A DNA stretch of 64,000 nucleotides from Vicugna pacos. Lineage: Eukaryota; Chordata; Mammalia; Artiodactyla; Camelidae. The stretch spans positions 72,358,662-72,422,661 of the forward strand of contig NW_027328740.1 in assembly GCF_048564905.1 (NCBI RefSeq). Reading direction: 5' to 3'. Both the position numbers and the translations under genes were made by a program. A model generated the notes under the pieces. It was not told the origin of the DNA. It did no database searches and was given only the letters and a program-made list of their open reading frames with translations. Below are positions 35,901 to 47,899 of this stretch, in pieces (positions within the stretch are counted from its first letter, which is position 1; every line of letters begins with the position of its first letter).

Positions 35901-37364
35901 AGATCCCAGAAGACTGAGGGGGAAAGCTGCTTCCAACCCAGAGAGGTTGCAAAGGGAACAGCGGGCAGGCTTGGAGAGTCACAGCTCCCAAGGCAGAACC
36001 TGCTTTTGTAAGAACCCCGGGGGCAGGCAGATTTAACAGGTCCCTGAGGCCAGCAGGAGGCTCAGTGTGGGGAAATCAGAGTGTGACAAGTCCAGGGGGC
36101 CAGTCAGAGGGGCCCCATGCTCTTTTTCATGTATTTTACATCCAGGACCGTGTCCTGTTCTCAGAATGAAGGTCAGAGGATAACTCCTCATGCTTCCTGC
36201 CTGGAGAGGAGAAAATAACTGTATTGAAATACACCCAGAACATTCTGTTTCATTGGGGGAAGTTGTTTTTTGTTTGTTTTTTTAATGAGAAATTATTTTA
36301 CCAGAGCCTAACCAACCTGGGAGAAGGGAAATCCCTTCTGTGTCACCCAAATTGGGGTGGGGGGAAAGAGACACACTTGTGGAGATCACAGCTCAGGGCA
36401 CAGGCTCAATGAGAACTAATCACAGGACTGCAGATGCCCTGCTCTGTCCCGCTCCCCCAACACCTTACCTCCATGTCAGTAGGGCCCGTGTGTAATAACA
36501 GGAATAATACTAACAGAAGTAAATGTCTCAGGAGTGTCTAGGGAAAACCCAAAGACAGCGGGGAGATGAAAACAAGGACACACAGGCTGTTTTAGCCTCT
36601 CACACCAATAGCTGTAGCAAACTACACACAGCCCAGCCCCAGTAGATAAACAGACAACCTCACAGAAGAAATTATTTATTTTGGTTCTCTTACCCAGTGC
36701 ATTCCATGGTGCATCCTCGCCTAGAATTGAGTGGAAGCAAGTCCATCTCAGAAGGGACATAACTGAAGAGGGATGGCTTCCCAGACTCTGAGGGGCAGAG
36801 AGAGCACCAGCCTGGGTTAGAGAAAGGTGAGGGGTGGGGTAGGGTGTGGGCTGCCTTCTTCCCCATATAAGGAACCTTCCTGAGGCCAGCACAGTAGGAG
36901 GGAGGGCCATGGGGTGGAAGCAGCCAGACTTCATCCTGAGAACTGTTGGGATGCCTCAAAGGGACCATTCAGGTGCCCAAACTGGGCCCTGATTGAGGGA
37001 GCCAGTCGGTCTGACTCAGAGCCCAGGACTGAGGTGGGCTCACAGCAGGCCGGTATTACTTGGCCGGATCCATTTCACTTCTCCGAAGCCCTGTGTAAAA
37101 CATGAAGCGTGGACGGCCTGGTGAGCACAGCTCTGCCCTCAAGACCGGTTTCAACTCCTCTCTTCCCAGAGAACAGCATCTCTGAACCCGTCCTGGGTGA
37201 CCTCACAGAGATCACCCTAGTGGCCCAGGCTAGTGACCGGGAACATGTACCTTCCTGCAGGCAACCCCTGACGTCCACTGATGCATCATATACTGGCAAA
37301 GAGTGAGTCACTGTGCATTGGTCTAACAGCAGAGACTCTGCCAAAGGCCCAAGAGGTGGTGTGT
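32976..37364. other. Long unassigned non-coding stretch
   Basis: GC-moderate DNA without recognisable exons. A weak MIR-like word (CAGCCTGTTTCCTAATCTGC) lies near 34078. Frames such as 36476-36934 (minus) lack domains. Confidence 0.35.
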
Positions 37365-37545
37365 GGGACATGCAGGGGTGCAGGAGTGTAAGCAGTGCAA
37401 AAGTGTAACTGGTGACAGGGGTGCAGGGGCTGTGGAGGGCGCAGGCATTTCAGGGGATGTGGGGGTGGAGGGATGCAGAATTGCAGAGAGTAGCAGGGGT
37501 GCAGAGGTGCAGGGAGTGTAGGGATGCAGGGAGGTGCTCAGGGAC
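37365..37545. repeat. Short-unit minisatellite
   Basis: Degenerate repeats of a 9-11 bp word (GGGTGCAG, GGGATGCAG, AGGTGCAGG) in direct orientation, immediately left of the large GC-rich array. Confidence 0.75.
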
Positions 37546-37569
37546 CTGGCCAGGATAAGAAGGCAAGTG

Positions 37570-39745
37570 CACATCCTTGCAGTCAGCCTGACCCCGGTGG
37601 GCTATTGCAATGCTTTTGGGCGGCGGCTGCTGTGGTGGCGGTTGGGAGGCTCCCCGGGCAAGCCGATCGACTTTTTCTCTTCCCTGCAGCCTGGCCTGGG
37701 GTGGGGCTTGGCCGCCGGAGATTCGCCAGATGTTGCACTCCAGGTAAGCTTGCTCCTGGTAGGTGGGGCGGTTAGGTCAGAAGGCAGTGGCAGCGGCAGA
37801 GGGGCGGAGAGGGTCTACCCCTGGTGAATGGGTGGAATAGCTGCCTTGTCCCGGCTGCTGGGCCTGGGAGCGGCCTCTTCTTCCCCAGGTCGCCGGACAC
37901 TCCTGTCCCACTCAGCTTGCTGAGTGCGGAGTGGGGGCGGGGCCGTTAAGGTGCGGGACCCACGGGGGGGAGGGAGGCTGCCGCGGGGGAGCCGATCAAT
38001 TCGCTCCGCTCTCCCCAGAGGCGGAGCCAGGGGCGGCTTCTGCTGCCCTAGAGGTGGGACGCGGGTCTCCAGATGAGCTTGCTCCTGGGAGGCGGCGGCG
38101 GAGGCGGCAGGGGCAGGGGATGTGTTCCAGGGAGTTGCTCCATTTCTTCTCTCCCCCACGGCCTGGCTTGGGGGCGACGTCTGCCGCCGGAGATTTGCCT
38201 CAGGTCCGACTCCAGGTGAGCTTGCTCCTGGGAGATGGGTGCGGTGCGGTCAGGGGGCTGGTAAGGTGGTGGCTGCAGGCATAGGGAGGCTGCCCCGGAG
38301 GAGACTGTGGATTAGCTCCATGTCTGCACCACGTGGCCTGAAGGCGGCCTCTGCTGCTCCAGGTCCCGGGACACCCCTGTCCCACTTTGCCTGCTGGGGG
38401 CGGGAGGCAGGGTAGTCAGGGTGCAGGGGTGGCGGTGGTCGGGGGCCTGCAGCGGGGGAGCGGACCATTTGCTCCCATCTTCCCCGCGTCTTGTCCTGGG
38501 GGCGGTCGCTGTTGCCCTGTGTTATGAGACGCGTGTATCCTAGTCGGCCTGACCCCGGGAGTTGGACTTGGTACTTTGGGGGTGGTGGCAGCAGCGGCAG
38601 GTTTTCCCATGGAACTTGTCCATTTGCTCCCACTTCCCCCCATGGTTTGCCCTGGGGGCGGTCCCTGTTGTCCCAAGTTCGTCGGACGTCCATCTCCAGG
38701 TCAGCCTGCTCCCTAGAGGAGGCCACTGTGAGGTCATGGGCAAGAGTGGTGGCTGCTGCGGGGGTAGGGGCTGCCTTGGGGAGCTGGTGGATTGGCTCCC
38801 GTCTCCCCGATGGCCTGGTGTGGGAGTGGCCTCTCCTGCCCCAGGTCACCAGACGCACCTGTCCCACTCAGCCTGCTGGGGGAGGGGCGCCCTGGGCGGT
38901 GCCTTTAAGGTGCGGGGGGTGGCGATGGCGGGGGTAGAAGACCTGCAGCGCGGAGCCTGTCAATTTGCTCTCCTCTTCCCCGTGACCAATCCTGGGGGCG
39001 TCCTCTGCTGCCCAAGAAGCCGGATGCCCGTCTCCAGGTCAGCTTGCTCCTGGGAGACGGGCCCGATGTGGTCGAGGGGCAGAGGCAGTTGCGACGGCCG
39101 GCTGCCCCGCCTAATGGGGCCACTTCTTCTCCTCTCCCCTGACCTGGCCTGGGGACGTCCTCTCTGGCGCAAGATTCGCCTGACACCCCACACCTGGTCT
39201 GACTGCTCCTGGAAGGTGGGCGCGGTGAGATCAGGAGGTGGAGAGGACAGGGGCTGCCCCTGGAGAGCTGGAGGATAAGCTCCAATCTCTCTGCAGGCCT
39301 GACGTGGGGGCGGCCTCTGCTGCCCCTCGTTCCCAGGTCACACTTCTTCGGGTCATATTTCCCCGGGGTTGCGGTAGGGTGCGGGGGCGTCGGGGTGTTG
39401 GCGGGGGTATGGAGCCTGCCGCTCGGGAGCTGGGGGTTTAGCTCCCATCTTTTCCGCAGATTGGCCTGAGGGCAGCCTCTGTTGCTCCAGGTCGCAAAGC
39501 AATTTCTCTGACAGCTTAGCCACCGGAGGTGGGCAGGATGGGCTGAGAGGGCTGAGGCAGCCGCCAAGGCAGCGACGGAGGGGGCTGTCCCTGGCCAGCT
39601 GGTCAATTTGTTCCCATCTCAACCTTTGCTGCCGCAGTTTCGCAGAACGCCCTTCTCCAGTTTATTCTTCTCCAGGGAGGTGGGCGCAGTGCATGCAGCC
39701 CGAGGTCTGGGCTCTCCCTTGGGAGGGGCAGAACTCTCTTGTTCT
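37570..39745. repeat. GC-rich tandem array with about 480-bp higher-order repeat
   Basis: About 14 diverged monomers of roughly 160 bp. A-type monomers carry CCAGGTCAGCTTGCTCCTGG (about 37740, 38075, 38217, 38698, 39038, 39192) or the CAGCCTGACCCCGG variant (about 37578, 38545). B-type monomers carry CTGTCCCACTCAGCCTGCTG or a diverged form (about 37905, 38380, 38860, 39345). The B spacing of 475-485 bp shows an A-A-B higher-order unit repeated about four times. The word GCCGGAGATT(C/T)GCC recurs at about 480 and 980 bp. Frames on both strands are Gly/Arg/Pro-rich translations of the repeat, not genes. CpG is abundant. No known repeat family matches by eye. Confidence 0.85.
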
Positions 39746-41105
39746 CCTTTGTCTTTATTCTTCAGCGAAGTGGTTACTGGACGCAATTCTTAATTCTGAG
39801 AAAGTGTAGCCTGTGTTATGGAAGAGCTGCTGGACAGTGAGGTTTCTGGGTGGATTTTCACATCAGCTGATGCCCCAGGCAGGCAGGAAAGCTATTACTC
39901 AGAGCTTCTTAGTCTGGGGTTGGGGATGGCCCCGCCATCCTCACCATGCTTTTTAAAAATGTGTTACTCCCCTCTTTTTCCTAGGTGACATTTTAGGTTA
40001 TTGGGTCTCAGATTGCTGACACACTCATCCCTGTTCTCAGACATCTTTTAAACTTGGGTGAAGTGATAAGTAGGGGAAGATGATTTACTGAAAGGTAAGA
40101 ATACTTAAATTCGCATTAAAGCTACATTCTGTCAATCTTTCTAAAATGATTTTCCTCTGATTCTAAATCCACGACCTAGTGAATGTTGTACTCCTGTGTA
40201 AATTATTGATCTTCACATCACATTTGTTGAGTGGTCAACGAGATTTGTTAATTAGATTATTCCTGAAAGGAAAAGTTCAGGCTTTTCAGAATTCCTTGTC
40301 TGATGTCACCCAGGCAGTCACAGTAGAAGACAGAGCTGATATAAAAATCCCTCAGCTGCCTGAACTGCAAAGCTTCTGGGATTACTGATCCCTGAAATGC
40401 AGGTGACTCTTGATGATAATCTGGGGGATGGTTTAAATGATCAGATTCTTCCAGTCCTATAAATGGGTTCCGTGGCCCCAGCCCCGGGAGAACTGGACAT
40501 AAGGGCCATATCGTGTGTGGTGGGATGGGAAGGCAAGGTGTAAGAGCTGGAATCACTGAGATTCCACACTCGCTAAACACAGTCTCCAGAGCCTAATTGT
40601 TGTCAGGTTCTGTTCTGGATTTGAGAGTGTGTTCATACATGATTCTTGCCCTTCTGGAGTCACTGCCTGGGTGGAAGTAACCTTTACATAGATCTGTGGA
40701 GGATGACATTTAAGTAGATGGGCTGTTATGGTTCTCAATGTGCCCAGGCTTGCTCTTCCAGGCACTCGTGGGACTAACGCGAGTCATGTTATTCACTCAT
40801 TCACTGATTTATTACCCTTGAATTGATCACTCGTCCCACAGTAAGTGAAACAAGGTAACAGGAAGCTGAGTTTTGTCCCCTCTCCTATCACTGATTGTTT
40901 TTCAGTCGGGCGCCCTGCGTATGCATTGTGAAACGGTGGTATTTCGTGCCCAATGGGGCAGCACTGTCAGTTCTGAGAATCAGGGGAGACACATGGGTAG
41001 GACAGCACCCTGACACACATGGCACCCCCCATCCCGTGAGACAGAATTGTCGATGCTCAGGTGACCCGATGTAGACTGCGGTGCTAAACCTGAGCATGTT
41101 TAGTT
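39746..41105. other. Unassigned non-coding DNA
   Basis: No gene or clear repeat recognised between the GC-rich array and the MER5A-like element. Confidence 0.4.
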
Positions 41106-41109
41106 ATCC

Positions 41110-41255
41110 TGGTGGCTATGAAAATACAGACTACCAGTCGCTACCTCTGGAGACTCTGAGGGTGTGCACCCCAGGATTCTGCATTTTAAGAAGCACTTTA
41201 ACGAATCCTGATGAAGAGATCTGAGTGTCCCACGGAGAAACACTGGTGTGCGAGG
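41110..41255 (+). mobile_element. MER5A-like hAT DNA transposon remnant
   Basis: CTCTGGAGACTCTGAGGGTG, CCCAGGATTCTGCATTTTAA and the closing GAGAAACACTGGTG follow MER5A order. Confidence 0.6.
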
Positions 41256-41489
41256 CACCAATATTGAGGATTCTCAGGGAACGATGTCTTTTTAGGATGG
41301 TCCATGGGCCCTCACTTTAGACTTTTGCCTTGGGTTTAATTGTATGTGTTCAGAAGTGATGTCTTTCAATTCCAGTGCAAGTCAGCATGCTCTGTGCAGG
41401 GATTTACTCTCAGTAGATGGCAAAAACTATGATTCTTCAGGTCACCGAGCTACACTGTGAACGAAATTTTATTTTGGTTTTCTTTGTAG

Positions 41490-41819
41490 CAATGCAGAGT
41501 CTCCCGAGGAGAGATTTAGACTCAACAGCTTTGTGTCAGACTTTGGAAGACCGCTGCTGCCCAAGGTGTTCTCTGGCAGTGCAATGACGAATCTAGGTCC
41601 CTCTTTCACTGCTACATCAATGAAGTGGACCACTTGGACAAGGCCAAAGCTGGTATCCCTACCATAGCCCTTTACAGTGTTATTCGGCTCCAGGAAGCCA
41701 TCAGATGCAGCAGGTGGCCAGAGGAGGAGCCGAACAGACTCATGAAATGTGACATCCCCAACTTTATCAACACGGACCAGAACTCTGCCTTTGTGGAAGA
41801 TGATTTCCTGATTTTGTAA
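41490..41819 (+). pseudogene. Terminal-exon-like coding block of unidentified protein, frame broken once
   Basis: A strong acceptor (TTTTGGTTTTCTTTGTAG) precedes an open frame beginning NAESPEERFRLNSFVSDFGR. Coding character then shifts into another frame near 41577-41585: DESRSLFHCYINEVDHLDKA, then AGIPTIALYSVIRLQEAIR, then FINTDQNSAFVEDDFLIL and TAA at 41817. The two halves fit one protein interrupted by a single 1- or 2-base indel. Composition, with many Asp/Glu/Tyr/Ile residues and few simple runs, is that of a real conserved soluble domain. I do not recognise the family. No other exon of this gene was found nearby. It may be a stray exon of a duplicated gene, or a genuine last exon with a sequencing error. 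Confidence 0.55.
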
Positions 41820-43699
41820 CTACCGATTGTTCTAGAAAATAAGCCAGTTGCCTAGAACTCACACAAAGACTTGAATTGAGAAACGTGCTTTCTCAGGTAT
41901 CTTTCTGAAGATGTGAAGTCTGTCTTTGTATGGAAGGAAGTCCCCTTTCACAAAACTGAATGTGTTTGTGTCTGAGAGAGGGAAATGGAGACAGAAAGAC
42001 GAAGAAGCAGAAGAGAGCCCCCTCAGAAGAGATCTAGTTAAGGTGAGTTTTTGTGCCTTTAAAAAACATTTGGGGTTTTAGGGGGAACAAAGTATTTACA
42101 CTGTCTTATTCCCCTCATTGGAAACCTTGGCCCCGTCGTCAGAGTCAGCGGCCTTGAACGGGGGTTGCACGCTGCGTTTCATCTGGCACTGCCACTTCCA
42201 CGCTCTGCCTTTAGCACGTTGCTTTGCCTGTCAGGGTTGCCACCCTTTTAACTGTAAGGTGAGGAGTCTGGAGTAGATGATCCACCCCAGCTCTGCTGTT
42301 TTGCAAATTTCTGATTTCGTATTCGGATGAGTCTGGGATACACCCAGAGCAGTATAAACCAGGCCCTACCTCCTGCCTATTGCTGGGGCATCCCTCAGGT
42401 CTGTGCCTTCTACTCAACCCTTTACTGAGCCCAGCTTTTGTCAGGAGCCCAAGTGCCTACCGGGATGGCAGGGGACTTGTCTTTCGTGGTCACGGTGGCC
42501 AAGAATTCTATTGGTGTGCTGAAACAACTCTTCTGAGATCCTCCACCCACCCCTGCTCAAACCTAATGACAGCACTACGGTTCCTTTCCTAGGAGGAGAA
42601 TCAATCCATGGTGCATTTTATGACAATCCTGTCCCCAGGGATGCACGGAAGTTTATCAGCTGAGTGAGGGGAGGTGCCTCTGTGTCCCTGTATCTCTGTC
42701 TGCTGACAGTTCGCTGCCACCGGCTACTGAACAAGAAAAGTGCTATTCACCATGTTGTGTGTTTTCCAAATGTGTAGGTGATGGTCTTGTGGCTCGTGCG
42801 TGGGCTTTGATTTGGGATGGTGAAGGGCTTATAAATACCTCATCAACATGTATTCGAGGTGGCCTGGTGCCACACAGATTTGATTCATGAAGGCATCAAG
42901 CCTGCACACTGGTTTGGAAACAACTTGGTTTTGATCATTCACACTGCGTGCATGACTCGCTGCTAATCTCTGGGTGGTTTTTTCATTTCAGATTTATTCA
43001 CCCCATGTCTTGCTTAAGCTGAAAAATACATTTATTTCACCAGAATATTCTCTGATTCTTTGTTTACACACATCCAGTTTTTTTAATTCCTTTAAAAATG
43101 ATTCTGTGTTTATAATGCCTCCTAATTTCTATCATCTCTATGTTGCCAGTGGCCTGAGACATGCACCAGATTTGATGCCGGAACAGTTCCACCAAAAGAA
43201 ATCCCTTTGCCGTAATATCTTTTGAGGAAAATATTATTCTTTAAGGCTCTAACAGTAAATCGTAGAAGAAAGCATGGAACATTTCTTGTAGTTAATACAT
43301 GTTCATGCGAAAAGAAATGATATTTTCATTAAACAATGTTGATTTTAATAACTTTTACAAATGTGAACATTATTATTCATAATTTAAGTAACCAGATAAA
43401 ACCACAGTTATTTATTATGAAGATTGAAAACTATTTACACGGTCTCTTAATTAGAAGTAGCTTTATTAGAAGACTGAAGGGTATTTAAAAGATGGAAAAA
43501 TACCCATGATGACACCATCATTTTTATTAACTAAATATCAAGAACTGTGCAGGGATAAGATTTAACCCTCTGCAAACTGCCAAGTTAGCATGAGGTAGTT
43601 TGTGGATGCTGCCAGAGGACAGGACACTCCCCCAGGATCAGAGACAAAGGACTTCCTGCCAGCACAGCAGGCAGCCTGTGGTTCAAGTTCATATTGGTT
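41820..43699. other. Unassigned DNA downstream of the exon-like block
   Basis: A donor-like AAG|GTGAGT occurs at about 42041. Otherwise no gene or repeat recognised. AT-rich from 43210 to 43550. Confidence 0.35.
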
Positions 43700-44040
43700 C
43701 CTGAGTTCCTTTCCTATTGCTGTTGTAACAAAGGACCACAGACTCAGTGGCTTAAAGCAATACACATTCATCTTCTCACTGTTCTAGGGTGCAGTAGTGC
43801 AAAGTCAATGTCAGTGGTCTAAAACCAAGGAGTGGCCAAGGCTAAGTTCCACACCTAGGCTCTTGGGAGGGATTCATCATCCTACCTTTCCCAGCTTGCA
43901 GAGGTGCTCACACTCCTTGGCCCAGGGCCCTGTGTCACTGTGACCTCTGCTGCCACTTTACATCTCTGTCTCTGACTATATAGATATAGAGGAAGAGTCT
44001 TCTACATCTGGTATGGACCCTTTTTCCTACATGGACATTG
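43700..44040 (+). mobile_element. ERVL-type LTR fossil (MLT2-like)
   Basis: TTCCTATTGCTGTTGTAACA, AAGGACCACAGACTCAGTGG and CTTAAAGCAATACACATTCA match the start of an MLT2-like LTR. CCTCTGCTGCCACTTTACAT lies further on in consistent order. It is a solo, ancient (eutherian-age) LTR whose 3' border is not clear. Confidence 0.6.
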
Positions 44041-44199
44041 TATCCTTATTTATGTGCAGATGAAAACCCCTTCCCTCCAGGGTGCGGTGGCATCAGCTCA
44101 CAAGATGACCACTCTGGGCTTTAAGTGTCCTCTTTGTATTGTCATCAGGGAACTTCTCTTTCCATAGTTAGCTCTGTGTTACTTTGTTGTTATATTTTA

Positions 44200-46235
44200 C
44201 CCAGAATTACTGAAAGTTTTACTTAAAAGGGATCCTAATTAGCTCTGTTTACCTGTTTCCAGAGCTGAAAGCTTCAGTTCTAGAGTATCAGTTTGATTTT
44301 TCCTAAAAATACATTCCAGTATATTTCTCTGGTGAAAGTCTCTACCCTGTTATCTATTCTCCCATCATTTCCTTATTTTCTTGAATATATTAAAAGTATT
44401 TTATAGCCTTTATTGGTAACTCTGATGCCTACATCACCTGGGGTTTGCATCCTTTGTCTAATGCTCCTTATTCTCATGTTATCTGTCATATAGTCTGGAC
44501 ATGTTGCATGTCTAGAAATTCTTTATTACATGGCAGACATTGCAAATGAAAAATCCATGTTATCTTCTGTGAGAGCTTTTCTACCTTCCCGTTAGGCAGA
44601 CAGTGTGAGGGACTGATCATGTCACTCCAATCAGGCGCTGAGGTGGATCAGGACTAAAGTGCCTTTTTTCTTAAAACAGCTTTGAGGTATACTTGGCAAA
44701 ATAATTTTCACACGTTTAAAGTGTACAGCTTAATATGTTTTGACGTAAGAATATCCCCAAGGAACCATGACCACACTCAAGACAGTGAACATACCCATCA
44801 CCCACAAAGCTTCTCTCCTGACTTTTGTTGTCCCTCCCTCCCTCCCCGTCTCTTCCCCTGGGAACCATTGATCTGCTTTCTATCACAACATATTGGTTTG
44901 CATTTTCAAGATCCTTATATGAATGGATTCATGCAGTATCTACTCTATGTTGTCTGACTTCTTTCATTCAGTGTAATTATTTTGAGAATCATCTGTGTTG
45001 CTGTATTAATAGCTTATTTGTCTTATAGTAGAATATTGTTTAGTGCTGAGTTTTTACTGAAGAGTTTATTGTGAGCAGTGTTTGTATAGACCATCATTTC
45101 TTTCTGCATTTACTTCTTGATGGATGCATGGGTTATTTACAACTTGTGCTATTATAAATAAAATAGCAGTGAATATTTGGTTATAAGTCTTTGTATGGAC
45201 ATATGCTTTTCCTTTCTAAAGCACCAGATGAGGAATGTCTGGATTATATGGTACATAGGTGTTTACCTTTTTAAAAGAATCTGTTAAAGACTTTTCCAAA
45301 ATGGTTGTACTATTGTAAATTCCTCGTGGTGTGTATCAGTTCTGGTTGCTCTACTTCCTTGCCAGCACCTTGTAAGGACAGTCTTTCTAACTGTATTCAT
45401 TCTAGTATGTATGTGAACTAGTATCTCACTGTGGTTTTTAAAAGTATTTCTCTAATCATTAATGACACCTTTAATCAGCATCTTTTCATATGCTTATTAT
45501 CCATCTGGATATCTTTACTGAAGTGTATTTTCTGGCCTCATTCATTCAGGTGTTTGAATTATTATTGAATTTTGAGACCTCTTTATTCTGGATCAGATAC
45601 AAAGAGAGACCATTATCAGATATATGATCTGCAAATAGCTTCTGTCTATGGCTTGTCTTTTCATTTGCTTAGCAGTGTTTAGAAGAGCATTGAAGAGTCT
45701 TCATGTTCATAAAGTTCACTCTATCAGTTTCTTTTTAAAATAGATGATACTTTTGGTGTCATAGCAAAGAAAAATTTGCCAAACCCAAGGCCATAAAGCT
45801 TAAGCCTATGCTTGTTCTCCTAGCTGTTTTATAGTTTTAGATTTCCTATTAAGATCTATGATCCATTTTGAGGTAAATTTTGTATATTTTGTGAGGTGTG
45901 AATCAAAGTTCATTTTTTTTTTGCGTATCACTATCTAATTGTTCCAGCACTACATGCTGAAAAGATCCTTTCTCCACAGCATCCTTTTTGAGAATCAATT
46001 GTCTGTATAAGTCTTGGTTTAGTTCTGAACATTCTATTGTGTTCCATTATTCTATTTTCCTGTTTTACACCAACACCATAATTTCTGATTACTGTAGCTT
46101 TATAAAAAAAAAGTTTGAAAATCAGATAGTGCAAGTCTTCCAACATTGTTTTTCTTGTTCAAAGTTGTTTTGGATTTTTGGGATCCTTTGAATTTTTATA
46201 TGAATTATAGAATAAGTTTTTAAATTCCTTACATC
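44200..46235 (-). mobile_element. Old LINE L1 (L1M), 3' UTR plus ORF2 3' region
   Basis: Reversed L1M. The 3' UTR-like part (TATAGCCTTTATTGGTAACT, AGTGTACAGCTTAATATG, GAACATACCCATCACCCAC) is followed by an ORF2-type region (TGTGCTATTATAAATAAAAT, TGATCTGCAAATAGCTTCTG, CCATTTTGAGGTAAATTTTG, GATTACTGTAGCTTTATAA). Heavily mutated. All frames here are L1-derived or chance. Confidence 0.85.
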
Positions 46236-47899
46236 CTGTTCTGCCAAAATTCCACCCATGTCTTTGGCCGTCTCCAGAGCCACATTTTCTGAAGAAGTCT
46301 CTCTAGATCCCAGGTGAAAGGAATTTCTCTTTCGTCTGTGCTCAAATCACATTTGATATTATTTGATTCCATTTAATCATATTTGCCTGTATGTACTTGT
46401 CTGATCTTTCCAGCCATTTAGTAAATCTCAAAAGATTAGGAATCTTGACTTGCTTCCCTCTGTGTGCTGAGAAACTAGTTCTATGCTTTGCAGGAGTGAG
46501 CCCTGCAGTAAGAGGTATCTGCAGCACACATCTAGCTCATTGCTTGAATATTGTCAAGGAATTCTGCAGATTTAGAATTGTTTATTGATTGTTGTCTCCA
46601 AGACGGCTCAGTCTTTTTTATTTCTATTGCTACTGCTGCAGTTTCAAAGAACAATGGGCTAGTTATTTTGCAAATATCAAATCATACTCTAATTGTGTTG
46701 TCACGCAAATTATGTGCTGCTGTGTCTTAACAACCTGCTTAGTGTTCACAGGCTCCTTCACTCATGGAAAATTTGGGAGAATGTCATATCCTTAGAGATA
46801 GCAATGCTGTCTTTGGCGACCTGAGCAGCAGTATCTGAATTCACTCCTGCTATTTTTCCAGTGTCCCCTCTAGACCTCCTCCAGCCCTCCATGGGGGGCC
46901 CTGCAGTTCTGCCCTAGAAAAGCCTGTTGCTTCTCAGGAAGACTTCCCTATGAAACATAATCATGTCCTTCTTGTGGGGACATTCAGTCCAGAGACCTGA
47001 AAGCAGGGGAAAATGTTCAGCCTGCTTTTGGTAGAACCTAAATTCTTCCATACTTGTTAGAAGCAATTTCAATGAGGAAACTGTTTTGGCATCTAACAAA
47101 TCAGCATAAATGACTGATGAGGAAGATCAGCTTCCCCATCCCACTCAGTCGTCATGTTGATGTGACACACACATTGGCAAACATTTTCCCCTGTGAGCAA
47201 CGTAAAGTTCAAGACGTTATGAATGGCTTTTTATTTTTATTTCTTAGTCTTTCCACATTCACTGTGTCTCGTGAGATTATATGAATCCTGCTTATTTTCA
47301 GCCCAGCACTAAACTTTTTAAAAGGATCACGTGTTTAAAAGGCTAGTGGACAATTTTTTAGAAGACAGAAATCCTTAGATTTTGGTCCCAGAGTTGAATC
47401 TTGGTTAGTGGTGAATGAAAATTCCCGTTAAAATTTTAAATTCAGTGATATAAAGTCTTAAAAATAGTTAAATATTAGTCAATTTCATTAAACACTATAA
47501 GAGTTATTTACCTTTAAGCCTGTTTCTGGGGCAATTTTGCAATGATTCCCTCCCTTTATCGATTCCCTCTTTATCAGAATCCTTGAGAGGCCCCTGTCAT
47601 CATTATCAGTATCATCATTATCATCATGGAAATGATTCTTCTGGAAGATTCTAGGAAAATAAAGAGATGGACGGGATTATGTGTAGGTCAGTGTGTGCAT
47701 GTACAATAAGAACAGCTGTCAGGCATTTGATGCAAGATACCCATTTCATTTAGGGGAGAATGTGGTCATGAAATCCTGATGTGGTGAATGAAGGAAGCGG
47801 TGGGAACAGGATAGTCAATGCAAAGGAGGAGGAAGTGAGTGAGTTGGAGAGCATAGATCCTTGGTTAGTTGATCAGCACATTGGTAAGAATGAGGGGAG
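46236..47899. other. Unassigned AT-rich DNA
   Basis: Contains a short ATC/ATT simple repeat at about 47600-47630. No gene or clear repeat family recognised. Confidence 0.4.

Noticed and set aside
37524-39622. Many long Gly/Arg/Pro-rich frames
   Set aside because: They are translations of the GC-rich tandem array in several frames. The period is 160 bp, not a multiple of 3, so no repeated protein is maintained.
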